Below are positions 42,092-53,178 of a stretch of DNA of 64,000 bases, piece by piece. A program made the translations under genes and the position numbers. Positions within the stretch are counted from its first letter, which is position 1; each line of letters starts with the position of its first letter. Below the pieces are notes generated by a model. The model worked only from the letters and a program-made list of their open reading frames with translations. It was not told the DNA's origin and made no database searches. Source of the DNA: Streptomyces niveus (GTDB taxonomy: Bacteria; Actinomycetota; Actinomycetes; Streptomycetales; Streptomycetaceae); NCBI RefSeq assembly GCF_002009175.1, contig NZ_CP018047.1, positions 5,766,001-5,830,000 of the forward strand. The letters are read 5' to 3'.

Positions 42092-44875
42092 TCAGCACAT
42101 GGCGGGCAGACCCCACTCGGCCTGCTGGGCCGATGGCGACGGGTGGAAGAGCCAGACACCCGGCCGGACTTCGAGGGGGAGCGAGGACGCCCCGGCCGAC
42201 TGGCCCGACGCGAGTGCGATGCGCAGGGCGGACGCCGTGCGCGACGCGTACTCGGTCCAGCGGTGGTCGCCCGCGGTCCGTGAGGCGCTCTCGCACTCCT
42301 CCATGCGGGCGAGCGCGTCCTCCTGGCGGCCCTCGCGCTGCGCCACCAGCGCCAGTCCGCGCAGCGACTCCGCCGAGCCACGCGCGTCGTCGACCAGCCG
42401 GCTCACCGACAGGGCGCCCGCGTAGGCGTGTCCGGCCCGCGTGACCTGCCCCATGGCGAGGAGCGCGTCCGCCTCGGCGGACTGACAGCGGCCCGCCGCC
42501 ACCCGGTCGGTGTGGCGGGTGAACAACTGCCGGGCGAGGCGGTACCGGTCGAGCGCCAGCGAGGTCTGGTGGCGTTGCCAGGCCAGGTCGCCGAGTGAGC
42601 GCTGGATCACGGCCTCCGCGTGGGTGTCACCGGACCGGCGAGCCGCGTCCAGCGCGAGGTCGTGCGTCGTCTCCCACTCGTCCCACAGGGCGCCCGCCTC
42701 GTAGTAGCCGGCCGTGGCCGAGGCCAAGGAGCAGCACAGACTCCACAACCCGGCCTCATGCGCCTGCCGCACAGCTCCGAGCAGAGCTGCGGACTCTTCC
42801 TGGAACCAGCGCAGCGGCGCCTTGCCGACCACGTCCTCGGGGGAGATCGCGGGCAGTGGTTCGGCCTCGTACATGAGCCGTTCCCTTCCGGGCGCCAGTT
42901 GCGCGTCCGCGTGCCTGGCCAGGGTCAGAAAGGCACGGCACAGCCGCTCCACGGCCGCCGGGCCCTCCTGCGGGGACTCCTGGGCGAGCACCTCGAGGGC
43001 CAGCGAGCGCAGCAGCGAGTGGAAGCTGTAGCGCACGGGGGCCTGCCGCCCCGGCTGCCGACGTGCCTCCAGCAGATGCGCCTGGACCAGCTCTTCGGTG
43101 ATCCGCTCGGCCTCCACCGGGTCCGTGGCGAGCAGCGCGGTCCCGGTCCAGGGGGCGAAGTCGGGCAGCGCGGCCAGCCCGAGGACACGGAAGGCGTGCC
43201 TGGCCCTCTCGTCCACGTCGTGGTAGGCGGTCAGCAGGGTGCTGCGTACGTCGAGATCGCCCAGCGCGAGCGCTGGCAGCCGGGTCCGCTCGTCGCGCAG
43301 CCGCTTGGCGAGTCCGGCGGCGGTCCAGTGCGGGCGGGCCGCGAGTCCGGCGGCTGCCACCCGTAGGGCCAGCGGCAGTCGGCCGCAGAGCTGGGCGATC
43401 TCTCTCGCCGACTCCGGATCGTCCCGCATCCGCGGGCCGCCGCACGCGGTGAGCAGTGCCTCGGCCTCACGCGCCGAGAGCACGTCGAGGGTCAGGTGCC
43501 GCACGCTCTCCAGCGCACCGAGTACTTGACGGCTCGTCAGGATGACAGTGGCTTCGGGCACGGCGGACAGCACCGGCCGGACCTGTGCCTCCGAGACGGC
43601 GTCGTCCAGGACGATGAGCACTCTGCGGCCCTCGGTGCGTCCGTGCAGGAGCTCCGCGAGTTCCGTCTCGGACGACGGCAGCGGTTCCGTACCCGAGCCG
43701 GCCCCCGCCGCCGGCCCGCGCAGTCGTCGCAGGAGGGTCGCCATGACGGTCCTCGGTTCGACGGCTCGCCCGTTGGCGTCCCGCAACGACACCAGGACCC
43801 GTCCGTCGGGGAACCGGTCGGTGGCGCTGTGGGCCAGTCGCACGGCCAGCGCCGTCTTTCCGGCGCCCGCCCGGCCCGACAGCACGAGCACTCTGTTCCT
43901 ACCGGGCTCTCCGTCCGCCAACAGCTTCTTGCCGAAGGCCAGTTGGTCCTTGCGTCCGGTGAAGTTCGCCACGGTCGGCGGCAGCCACACCGTGGGCCTC
44001 GCGTCCTGGCCGTACGCCGTGGACCCGTTGATCTGCCCGCCGGCCGGCGCGGCGGCCGGACGGTCGTCGGATCCGCCGGCGGGAACGACGCCGCGCTGGG
44101 GCTCACCGTGCCAGGCCAGCGAGGGGTCGGAGGAGAGGATGCGCTCCTGAAGTCTGCTCAGCACCGGTCCGGGCTCCACCCCCAGTTCGTCGACGAGTGA
44201 ACGCCGCGCCTGGTGAAAGGCCTGAAGGGCGTCGGACTGCCGGCCGGACCGGTAGAGCGCCACCATCAGATGGGAGTGCAGTGTCTCGCGCAGCGGATGT
44301 TCGTGTGCCAGGGCCATCAGCTCACCGACCAGCTCATGGTGCAGTCCGAGCCGCAGGTCGGCCGAGATCCGCTGTTCCAGGACCTCCGCCCGAAGTTCGT
44401 TCAGCCGGATCGCGGAGGTCTCCAGCGAGGGCCCGTGCGGTATGCCCGAGAGCGCGGGCCCCGTCCACAGGCCGAGCGCACGGCTCAGCGCCCGCGAGGC
44501 GGACTCGTACTCGCGCCGCCCGTACGCGGCCCGGCCCTCGGCCCGCAGCGACTCGAAGACGGCCAAGTCCAGTTCCTCCGGGGCGATCTGCATCAGATAG
44601 CCGGGGGGCCGGGTCAGCAGGGGTTGCACCGTGCCGGTCTGCGCGGCGGCCTCGCCGGTGTCCTCCAGCAGGGCCTTGCGCAGCTGGGACACGTACACCT
44701 GGAGGGTGGTGGTGGCTGTGCGCGGTGGTCCCTCTGCCCACAGTTCGTCGATGAGGGTATGGGTCGACACCACTGTGTTGCTTCGGACCAACAGGGTGGC
44801 GAGGACCGCGCGCGGCTTGGCCGCGGACGGTGTACGAGGCGTCATACGCACGGGACCGAGTACTCGGTATCTCAT
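42092..44875 (-). CDS. Large SARP regulator with NB-ARC ATPase and TPR domains (AfsR-like)
   Basis: 927 aa. DNA-binding winged helix (1-95: MRYRVLGPV, AAKPRAVLATLLV, TLIDELWAEGPP, YVSQLRKALL), BTAD (100-255: ALSRALGLWTGPAL, RLNELRAEVLEQRISADL), linker, NB-ARC ATPase with Walker A LSGRAGAGKTALAV (near 330), Walker B RRVLIVLDDAV (near 418) and ILTSRQVL, then a winged-helix region and about four TPRs (720-880: GYYEAGALWDEWETTHDLAL, VIQRSLGDLAWQRHQ). It integrates a signal through ATP/GTP and protein contacts. Starts 8 bp after the AfsA-like gene, hence one operon. Confidence 0.92.
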   Translation of the reverse strand: MRYRVLGPVRMTPRTPSAAKPRAVLATLLVRSNTVVSTHTLIDELWAEGPPRTATTTLQVYVSQLRKALLEDTGEAAAQTGTVQPLLTRPPGYLMQIAPEELDLAVFESLRAEGRAAYGRREYESASRALSRALGLWTGPALSGIPHGPSLETSAIRLNELRAEVLEQRISADLRLGLHHELVGELMALAHEHPLRETLHSHLMVALYRSGRQSDALQAFHQARRSLVDELGVEPGPVLSRLQERILSSDPSLAWHGEPQRGVVPAGGSDDRPAAAPAGGQINGSTAYGQDARPTVWLPPTVANFTGRKDQLAFGKKLLADGEPGRNRVLVLSGRAGAGKTALAVRLAHSATDRFPDGRVLVSLRDANGRAVEPRTVMATLLRRLRGPAAGAGSGTEPLPSSETELAELLHGRTEGRRVLIVLDDAVSEAQVRPVLSAVPEATVILTSRQVLGALESVRHLTLDVLSAREAEALLTACGGPRMRDDPESAREIAQLCGRLPLALRVAAAGLAARPHWTAAGLAKRLRDERTRLPALALGDLDVRSTLLTAYHDVDERARHAFRVLGLAALPDFAPWTGTALLATDPVEAERITEELVQAHLLEARRQPGRQAPVRYSFHSLLRSLALEVLAQESPQEGPAAVERLCRAFLTLARHADAQLAPGRERLMYEAEPLPAISPEDVVGKAPLRWFQEESAALLGAVRQAHEAGLWSLCCSLASATAGYYEAGALWDEWETTHDLALDAARRSGDTHAEAVIQRSLGDLAWQRHQTSLALDRYRLARQLFTRHTDRVAAGRCQSAEADALLAMGQVTRAGHAYAGALSVSRLVDDARGSAESLRGLALVAQREGRQEDALARMEECESASRTAGDHRWTEYASRTASALRIALASGQSAGASSLPLEVRPGVWLFHPSPSAQQAEWGLPAMC

Positions 44876-44883
44876 CGCGCGGC

Positions 44884-45894
44884 TCAGCAGTCCTGCAGCA
44901 CGGACGCGGAGACCCGCGCGACGACCCGGCTGCCCTGGAGGAACGACAGCCGCAGCTCCACCACGGGTCGGCCCGCCGCGTCCCGGCACACCTTCCCGTC
45001 CTTCCTTCGCACCCCCTCTCGCACCGAACAGTGCAGCGGCAGTCCGGGCTCGGTGAAGCCGCGGAACGAGGCCTGCCATCGGGACAGCACGGCGTACGAG
45101 GGGACGAAGCCGCGCAGCTCGGCGGCGGCGAGCAGTCCCACCTGGCGCGACATCTCCACGAACAGCATCGGCGGCATGTCGTCCGGCGCGCCGGCCTCGA
45201 AACGCAGCTCGGCAGCCGCCTTGGCGTCGATGGGGAAGAGCAGTTCGTCATCGCCCTCCGCGCCGGTGCGCTCGGGCAGACCGACCACGACGTTACGGCT
45301 GTCCCGGTGACCCACCTGTTCGGGCAGCGGCATGCCCGGGGACACCGGATCGCCGAGCCAGGCGGCGGACTCCTCGCTCTGCCGCCGCCCGAGTGCGCGA
45401 TGGCTGTCGTAAACACTCTGGGCGAGGAAGGCCAGCCGGACCGAGGCGATGCCACAGCGCTCGCCGTCGATGGAGACGGCGGCCTCGCACTCCAGACCGT
45501 GCGGCACGCCGCCCACGATGTCGAGGGGTGTCATCCCGAGTTCCAGAGAGATCCCGGCCCGTCTGCCGCCGCGGCGCCAGGCGTCCAGATGGGTGATCTC
45601 GGCGCTGCCGGAAGACACCACCGGATGTCTGCTCGCGGGCACTCTGAAGTACCGGCGTGCCGCGAACAGCATGGTCCGGCGCAGTGACTCCATGGGGAAC
45701 AGCAGATCGTGGTAGCGCGACACGGAGTCGCCGAACAAGCGGTGTTCTTCGGGTAGTTCTGCGGAGAAGGCGAAGTTCTGCCGTATTGGCGCGGTGGCCT
45801 TCAGTAGAAAAGCCTCGGGACTGGCCGGTCTGTGGACCAGATGGTGCGCGCCGAGGAAGGAAGGGGTGGGGGAGGGTGCGGTAAAGGTGTCCAT
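44884..45894 (-). CDS. AfsA-family gamma-butyrolactone/butenolide synthase homologue
   Basis: 336 aa, ATG preceded by AAAGGA. Two hot-dog (AfsA) repeats: the first with LVHRPASPEAFLLK (about 18-31) and HDLLFPMESLRRTMLFAARRYF (about 62-83); the second with NVVVGLPERTGAEG and the MPPMLFVEMSRQVGLLAAAELRGF stretch (about 230-253). AfsA joins an 8-methyl-3-oxononanoyl thioester to dihydroxyacetone phosphate, the first committed step of A-factor-type signals. No butyrolactone receptor or reductase gene is visible here. Expected to make a hormone that times the cluster. Confidence 0.9.
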   Translation of the reverse strand: MDTFTAPSPTPSFLGAHHLVHRPASPEAFLLKATAPIRQNFAFSAELPEEHRLFGDSVSRYHDLLFPMESLRRTMLFAARRYFRVPASRHPVVSSGSAEITHLDAWRRGGRRAGISLELGMTPLDIVGGVPHGLECEAAVSIDGERCGIASVRLAFLAQSVYDSHRALGRRQSEESAAWLGDPVSPGMPLPEQVGHRDSRNVVVGLPERTGAEGDDELLFPIDAKAAAELRFEAGAPDDMPPMLFVEMSRQVGLLAAAELRGFVPSYAVLSRWQASFRGFTEPGLPLHCSVREGVRRKDGKVCRDAAGRPVVELRLSFLQGSRVVARVSASVLQDC

Positions 45895-45933
45895 GGGTTT
45901 GGGAATCCTTTGCTGCGGTGTCCGGCGGCTCCG

Positions 45934-45957
45934 CGGAAACGCTTGCGGGGTATGTGC
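45934..45957. promoter_or_regulatory. Weak ARE-like site upstream of the AfsA-like gene
   Basis: GGAAACG...GGTATGTGC, on the other strand GCACATACC...CGTTTCC, resembles one half (ACATACC) of autoregulatory elements bound by butyrolactone receptors; the other half is poor. 40 bp before the start. Confidence 0.25.
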
Positions 45958-46050
45958 GTCTGACTGGATGCACGTTGCCGGACTCCGCTGAAGGACCAGG
46001 GAAGCCACACTGAAGTGCGAATGTCGAGCTTCCCCGCACCTCTGGACGCT

Positions 46051-46371
46051 TTAGCCCGCTTTCACCGGTTCTCCCTCGACGATCGGGTGGTCCTGGGCCA
46101 TTGAGCCCGCCCCGCTCGCACCGCCGGACGCTCCGGTTGTGACGAAGACCTCGCGCTCGGCGCTGAGATAGCCGGTCCACTCGTCGGGCAGATCGTCCTC
46201 GTAGAAGATCGCCTCGACCGGACAAATGGGCTCGCAGGCACCGCAGTCGACACATTCGTCGGGGTTGATGTACATCTTGCGCGGACCTTCGTAGATGCAG
46301 TCGACGGGACACACGTCGACGCATGCCTTGTCCTTGAGATCCACGCAGGGCTGGGAGATGACGTACGTCAT
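46051..46371 (-). CDS. fdxA: 7Fe ferredoxin ([3Fe-4S][4Fe-4S])
   Basis: 106 aa. N-terminal MTYVISQPCVDLKDKACVDVCPVDCIYEG, second cluster CVDCGACEPICPVEAI: the FdxA-type Cys arrangement C-x7-C-x3-CP and C-x2-C-x2-C-x3-CP. A C-terminal Gly/Ser/Ala tail follows EWTGYL. ATGA overlap with korB, so it is the third gene of the oxidoreductase operon and should take electrons directly from it. Potential acceptors in the cluster are the P450 and the sugar 3-dehydrase. Confidence 0.93.
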   Translation of the reverse strand: MTYVISQPCVDLKDKACVDVCPVDCIYEGPRKMYINPDECVDCGACEPICPVEAIFYEDDLPDEWTGYLSAEREVFVTTGASGGASGAGSMAQDHPIVEGEPVKAG

Positions 46372-47421
46372 GCGGTCTGCACCGTCCAGGTGTCGTTGCC
46401 GGCGAGGAGTTGGGTCAGGTCGCCCTTGCCGTTGCGTTCGACGGCGGTGTCGAGCTGTTCGTTCATGAGGGTGTCGTAGACGGGGCGTTGGATGCTGCGG
46501 AGGACGCCGATGGGGGTGTGGTGGAGGGTGTCGGGGTCGGCGAGGCGTGAGAGTGCGAAGGCGGTGGTGGGGCTGGTGGTGTGGGCGTCGTGGATGAGGA
46601 TCTGGTGTTCGTTGTCGGCGGTCACGGGTACGACGGTGAGGTCGCCGGTGGCGGGGTCGCGTACGACGCCTTTGGAGTTGTCGATTCCGAACCGGATGGG
46701 CTCACCGTGCTCCAGGCGGATGACGGCTTCCTGGGCGCGTTCTTTGTCTTTGAGTGCTTCGAAGGCGCCGTCGTTGAAGATGTTGCAGTTCTGGTAGATC
46801 TCGACGAGTGCTGTGCCGGGGTGGTCGGCCGCCTGGCGGAGGACGCTGGTGAGGTGTTTGCGGTCGGAGTCGACGGTGCGGGCGACGAAGGACGCCTCGG
46901 CGCCGATGGCGAGGGACACGGGGTTGAAGGGCGCGTCCAGTGAGCCCATCGGCGTCGACTTTGTGATCTTGCCGACTTCGGAGGTGGGGGAGTACTGGCC
47001 TTTGGTGAGGCCGTAGATGCGGTTGTTGAAGAGGAGGATTTTGAGGTTGACGTTGCGGCGTAGTGCGTGGATGAGGTGGTTGCCGCCGATGGAGAGGGCG
47101 TCGCCGTCGCCGGTGACGACCCAGACGGAGAGGTCGCGGCGGGAGGTGGCGAGTCCGGTGGCGATGGCGGGGGCGCGTCCGTGGATGGAGTGCATGCCGT
47201 AGGTGTTCATGTAGTAGGGGAAGCGGCTGGAGCAGCCGATCCCGGACACGAACACGATGTTCTCCTTGGCGAGGCCGAGGTCGGGCATGAAGCCCTGGAC
47301 GGCGGCGAGGACGGCGTAGTCGCCGCAGCCGGGGCACCAGCGGACTTCCTGGTCGGACTTGAAGTCCTTCATGGTCTGCTTGGCCTCGGCCTTGGGGACG
47401 AGGGAGAGCAGTTCGTTGACC

Positions 47422-47429
<8 letters not shown>
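46368..47429 (-). CDS. korB: 2-oxoacid:ferredoxin oxidoreductase, beta subunit
   Basis: 353 aa. Iron-sulfur ligands in RWCPGCGDYAVL (near 31), ThDP-binding VTGDGDALSIGGNHLIHALRR ending in LLFNNRIYGLTKGQYSPTS (GDG...NN motif, near 105-140) and GCSSRFPYYMNTYG (near 66). With KorA it converts a 2-oxoacid plus CoA to acyl-CoA and CO2, reducing ferredoxin. Overlaps korA by 8 bp and fdxA by 4 bp. Synonymous codon choice here uses more G-ending triplets than in neighbours. Confidence 0.93.
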
Positions 47430-49344
<1,915 letters not shown>

Positions 49345-49447
49345 CGGCCGCTCCTTCCCGTCGACGCAGCAGGCTGCCTGCGACCGCACGGTATTGAGCG
49401 ACCCTAGTGATCTGGCAAAGCCGCCTGATCGCGACCGGTGGACGCTG

Positions 49448-50056
49448 TCACTGCAACCAGTCCGCGGCCCTGGCGATACGGATCGCGTCGATACGGTTAC
49501 GCGCGTTGAGTTTGGTGACGATGGTGGTCAGATAATTGCGCACCGTCCCCGCCGACAACCGCAGCACGGAGGCGATCTCCCGTGTCTCGGCGCCTTCCGC
49601 CGTGAGCCGCAGAACCTGGGCCTCCCGGTCGGTGAGGGGGTTCTCGAACTCTCCCCAGGCGGCCAGCGCCAGTTCCGGGTCGAAGGCCCGGTGCCCCGCG
49701 GCCACCCGCCTTACGGCGGTGGCGAGTTCGGCCGATGGGGCGTCCTTGAGGAGATAGCCCGACACCCGGGCCTCGAGCGCCCGGCGCAGGGTGCCCGGCC
49801 GGCCGAGACTGGTGAGGATGAGGGCGCCGCACTGCGGGAGCCGTTCGCGCAGCTGGGTCGCGGCCGACAGACCGTCACAACCGGGTAGATCGATGTCGAT
49901 GATGGCAACGTCGGGACGGTGCTTGAGCGCCATCTCGACGACCTCGTCCCCGCGCCCGACCTCACACACCACTTCGAGATCGGCTTGGAGATTCAGCAGA
50001 GCGACCAGGGCGCCGCGGACCATGTTCATGTCCTCGGCGATCAGTATGCGTATCAC
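49448..50056 (-). CDS. NarL/LuxR-type response regulator in the cluster
   Basis: 202 aa from a GTG at 50056 with GGGAG upstream; an ATG at 50137 overlapping the kinase stop (ATGA) would add 27 residues. Receiver: IRILIAEDMNMVRG, VAIIDIDLPGCDG (phosphoacceptor Asp near 54), ILTSLG, YLLKDAPSAEL (Lys near 104). LuxR HTH: NPLTDREAQVLRL and EIASVLRLSAGTVRNYLTT. Partner of the kinase encoded upstream; expected to control genes in this region. Confidence 0.93.
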   Translation of the reverse strand: MIRILIAEDMNMVRGALVALLNLQADLEVVCEVGRGDEVVEMALKHRPDVAIIDIDLPGCDGLSAATQLRERLPQCGALILTSLGRPGTLRRALEARVSGYLLKDAPSAELATAVRRVAAGHRAFDPELALAAWGEFENPLTDREAQVLRLTAEGAETREIASVLRLSAGTVRNYLTTIVTKLNARNRIDAIRIARAADWLQ

Positions 50057-50133
50057 TGAGCTCCCGCCTGCGGTCCGTGGACCGGATAGTGACGAGGTGT
50101 CGTGGTCCGTACCAGTGTTGCCGGGGTGCGCGG

Positions 50134-51384
50134 TCATGCTGCTGATCCGGTGGGCGGGAAGACGTTCTCCCTCGGTTCCGGGGACGCCTCCGGTGGTCTT
50201 CGCACGGGCGCTTCGGCGAGGAGGCGGAAAGTCCCGTCTTCGCCGCGGCCCGATTCGAGGTGTCCGCCTATCGCGTTCATACGTGCCTGAAGGTTGCGGA
50301 GTCCGGTGCCGCTGTGAGGTGCCGGGTTGTGGTGGGCGGGGTCGGCGCCGTCGTTCTCGACCACGAGGCGTACCAGGCCGTCCTGTTGGACGGCCTGGAT
50401 GCCGCAGTGCGCGGCCTTGCTGTGCCGGAGGAGGTTGGTGACGGCTTCGCGCAGCGTGGTGGCGAGTTCGGTCTCGACATGGGGGGAGAGTGTGCCGAGT
50501 TCGACTTCCACCCGTAGGTCGATGCCGGCGGCGTCGAGCATCGACTGCGCGGCTCTGATCTCCTGCCGGAGCGACATGGCGCGGTAACCGCTCGCGGCTT
50601 TGCGGACGTCGGCGAGGGACTGGCCGGCGATGGTCAGGACCTCGTTGATCTCCTTCATGGCGCGGTTGGGGTGGGTGGGGATGAGGTGCTGGGCGAGTTC
50701 GCTCTTGAGGGTGATGGCGGAGAGGCTGAAGCCGAGGAGATCGTGGAGGTCGCGGGCGAAGCGGAGTCGTTCTCCGGTGACGGCCTGGCGGGCGAGTTGA
50801 CCGCGGGTGGTGTGGAGATGCGTGGTCAGTTCCGTCAGCCGGGTGAGCCCGTAGAGGACGAGCCCCGACAGGAGCGTGGTGTGGGCGAAGAAGACGCTCT
50901 CGACGAGCGGTCGGCCGTCGGCGAGCGGTGGTACGAGCATGCTCAGGCCCACGGTGGCGTACAGCGGCCAGGCCACGCGGGCCGGCAGAAGGAGCAGGAG
51001 TGAGCCGGCCAGGTAGCCCGCCATGGCTTCCCAGTAGGTCTGGAAGACGAGGACGGGAAGGTAGGTCAGGACTGCCTGGAGGGTGAGGGTCAGGCATCTC
51101 CGGGGCAGGGGGGCCTGATTCATGCGCGGTGCGCAGTGCATGAGTTGCAGGGCGAGGATCGGCAGGAGGAGGAGCAGACCGGTCGCCTCGGCGGCCGGCG
51201 ATATTCCGGCGCTCAGGATGCCCAGGGTGGTGAGGAGCGCGTAGCCCAGCAGCGTGGGGATGAGTATGGTGCGTGCCGACCGGGAAACGGGAAAGCCGAT
51301 CCCGGGACTTGGCGGGACAACCGCCTCGGGTCTGTGACCCCTCGACTCGTCCCCGGTCTTGGAACGTTCGTCGCTGCCCATCAT
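50134..51384 (-). CDS. Sensor histidine kinase (HisKA_3) in the cluster
   Basis: 416 aa from the ATG at 51384, chosen for GGGGGACAG upstream (several in-frame ATGs exist up to 51414). About five membrane helices span residues 40-205. H-box: TGERLRFARDLHDLLGFSLSAI with His in DLHD (near 225). HATPase: TTLREAVTNLLRHSKAAHCG, VVENDGADP (G1 with Asn-Asp), SGTGLRNLQARMNAIGG. It is divergent from the sugar operon, sharing a 440-bp regulatory gap with it. Confidence 0.92.
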   Translation of the reverse strand: MMGSDERSKTGDESRGHRPEAVVPPSPGIGFPVSRSARTILIPTLLGYALLTTLGILSAGISPAAEATGLLLLLPILALQLMHCAPRMNQAPLPRRCLTLTLQAVLTYLPVLVFQTYWEAMAGYLAGSLLLLLPARVAWPLYATVGLSMLVPPLADGRPLVESVFFAHTTLLSGLVLYGLTRLTELTTHLHTTRGQLARQAVTGERLRFARDLHDLLGFSLSAITLKSELAQHLIPTHPNRAMKEINEVLTIAGQSLADVRKAASGYRAMSLRQEIRAAQSMLDAAGIDLRVEVELGTLSPHVETELATTLREAVTNLLRHSKAAHCGIQAVQQDGLVRLVVENDGADPAHHNPAPHSGTGLRNLQARMNAIGGHLESGRGEDGTFRLLAEAPVRRPPEASPEPRENVFPPTGSAA

Positions 51385-51824
51385 CTGCACTGTCCCCCGC
51401 AACATGTGCGCCATCCTGCGGGGATGATAAGTCAACGCAGTTAAGAGCGGGGGTGGGATCGGGGTTCCGTGGGCACAAATTTGCGGAACCGATCGATCCG
51501 GGTACTCCAGTGGCACATAGCTGTTCCTGCTGGTCAGACGCCTGTTGCCGACGGTAACGGGCGTTCCGGCGGCACCTGATGAGTTGATTGATCGTCAAAA
51601 GGGTGGATTGTGCGGGTCAGGCCCCGGTTTGGGCAGATCCTGACGTGAACGCAGAGCCTTGAACCGGGCTGTGGCCAGGGGCGCTTGAAGGGCTTCCCGC
51701 CGACCGCCCCCCGAAGGCCGCTTCCCTGCCCGCTCTGCACAAGCGGCTCTTTAGAGGCCCCTCGCAGGATTCGAGTGAACAGCACGCCGTCGGCGTCGGG
51801 CCGGCAGTCTCGGAGAGGTCAGCG
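51385..51824. promoter_or_regulatory. 440-bp divergent regulatory region between kinase and sugar operon
   Basis: No credible gene. It holds GGTTCCG (51463-51469) and CGGAACC (51484-51490) as an inverted repeat around an AT-rich centre, TTGATTGATCGTCAA (51584-51598), and the decamer palindrome CTCTTTAGAG (51747-51756), 69 bp before the glycosyltransferase start. That last site shares the CTTTAG core of the FkbH and flavoprotein promoters. On the minus strand TATCAT (51424-51429) with an upstream CTCTTAAC element could drive the kinase. Confidence 0.5.
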
Positions 51825-53111
51825 ATGCGCGTTCTTTTCACCATCTTTCCGACATCAGCACATCTCTATCCAGCCATCCCGCTGGCATGGGCGCTGCAGA
51901 GTGCCGGGCACGAGGTCGTGGTGGCGAGCCCCGAGGGGGTGGTCGACCCGAACGTGATCGCCAACATCACCTCGGCCGGTCTCACCGCGGTGTCCCTGGG
52001 CGGCAAGGAGGAACTCACCGCCTCCCTGGCGCCCCTGATGGCCGGCGCGGGCCCCAACCGGCCCACCCTGGCGCTCGACCCCGCCGACGAGAACGCCTGG
52101 CGCACGGCCAGAGCCGTCCTCGCGGGAATGTTCAACGCGTACTACCCGCCGGAGACGTCGAGCGGCGGCCCTCGGCCGATCCTCGACAAGCTGGTGGAAT
52201 TCGCTCAGGACTGGCGCCCCGACCTGGTGTTGTGGGACCCGCTGGCCCCGACCGGAGCGGTGGCCGCGCGTGCCTGCGGCGCCGCCCACGCGCGTCTTCT
52301 GTTCGGCATGGACAACATCGGTCTGATCCGTTCCAAGACGCGGCAGGAACTGGCCGATCCGTCCTCGGGCGTGACCGAGGACCCGTGGATGTCGTGGCTC
52401 GGCCCGGTGCTCGAGCGCTACGGCCTCGACTTCACCGAGGAGACGCTGGTCGGCCAGTGGACCCTGGACCTGACCCAGTCCCGGATGCGCGACCCGCTCG
52501 ACCTTACGTACGTCCCGGTCCGCCGGGTCCCGTACAACGGGGCCGCCACGCTTCCCCAGTGGCTGCACGCCCGCCCCGAGCGGCCTCGCGCGGTGTTCAC
52601 CCTGGGTGTGAGCCGCCGACTGCTCGCCGGCCGGCACAGCGGCTTCCCGATGCGGGAGTTCTTCGACTCCGTGTCCGGCCTGGACCTGGAACTGGTCGCG
52701 ACGCTGAACAGCGAGCAGCTCAGCGCCGTGGGCACGCTTCCGGACAACGTCCGCGCCATCGAGTACGTACCGCTCAACCAGGTGCTGCCCACCAGCTCGG
52801 CGATCATCCACCACGGTGGCGGCGGGACGTTCGCCGCCGCCGTCGCGTTCAAGGTGCCGCAACTCGTCGTGCCGCTCCCGATGTGGGACGAGATGGTCAC
52901 GGCGCGGTACGTCGCCCGCCGGGGTGCCGGACTGATCGCCGACCCGGCGGCGATCGACGTCGACAGCCTCGGCAAGGACCTCGTCCGGCTGGTCGAGGAG
53001 CCGTCCTTCGAGCTCGGGGCCCGTGGTCTGTACGAGGACATGCTGGCCGCGCCGGCGCCGAAGGACGTGGTCCCGGTCCTGGAGAGGCTGACCGCGGAGC
53101 ACCGCGGCTGA
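51825..53111 (+). CDS. Glycosyltransferase 1 (EryCIII/SpnP-like, GT-1)
   Basis: 428 aa, GT-B fold. N-terminal acceptor domain begins MRVLFTIFPTSAHLYPAIPLAWAL; the donor domain shows VFTLGVSRRLL (near 265), AIEYVPLNQVLPTSSAIIHHGGGGTFAAAV (near 315) and PLPMWDEMVTARYV. The HHGGGGT and W-D-E-M motifs are those of the deoxysugar transferases EryCIII, DesVII and SpnP, several of which need a P450-like helper. No helper gene is seen in the window. It would attach the trideoxyhexose made by the following genes to the aglycone. First gene of the sugar operon. Confidence 0.92.
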   Translation: MRVLFTIFPTSAHLYPAIPLAWALQSAGHEVVVASPEGVVDPNVIANITSAGLTAVSLGGKEELTASLAPLMAGAGPNRPTLALDPADENAWRTARAVLAGMFNAYYPPETSSGGPRPILDKLVEFAQDWRPDLVLWDPLAPTGAVAARACGAAHARLLFGMDNIGLIRSKTRQELADPSSGVTEDPWMSWLGPVLERYGLDFTEETLVGQWTLDLTQSRMRDPLDLTYVPVRRVPYNGAATLPQWLHARPERPRAVFTLGVSRRLLAGRHSGFPMREFFDSVSGLDLELVATLNSEQLSAVGTLPDNVRAIEYVPLNQVLPTSSAIIHHGGGGTFAAAVAFKVPQLVVPLPMWDEMVTARYVARRGAGLIADPAAIDVDSLGKDLVRLVEEPSFELGARGLYEDMLAAPAPKDVVPVLERLTAEHRG

Positions 53112-53178
53112 GCGGCCGGCCTACGGCCACTCAGCACGAGCCGGGTTCAGGACGGAAGGACGAAAGGGCGAACGAGCC

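Noticed and set aside
51534..51844. Short minus-strand open frames in the kinase/glycosyltransferase gap
   Set aside because: No ribosome binding sites, poor third-position bias and overlap with promoter-like sequence and inverted repeats.
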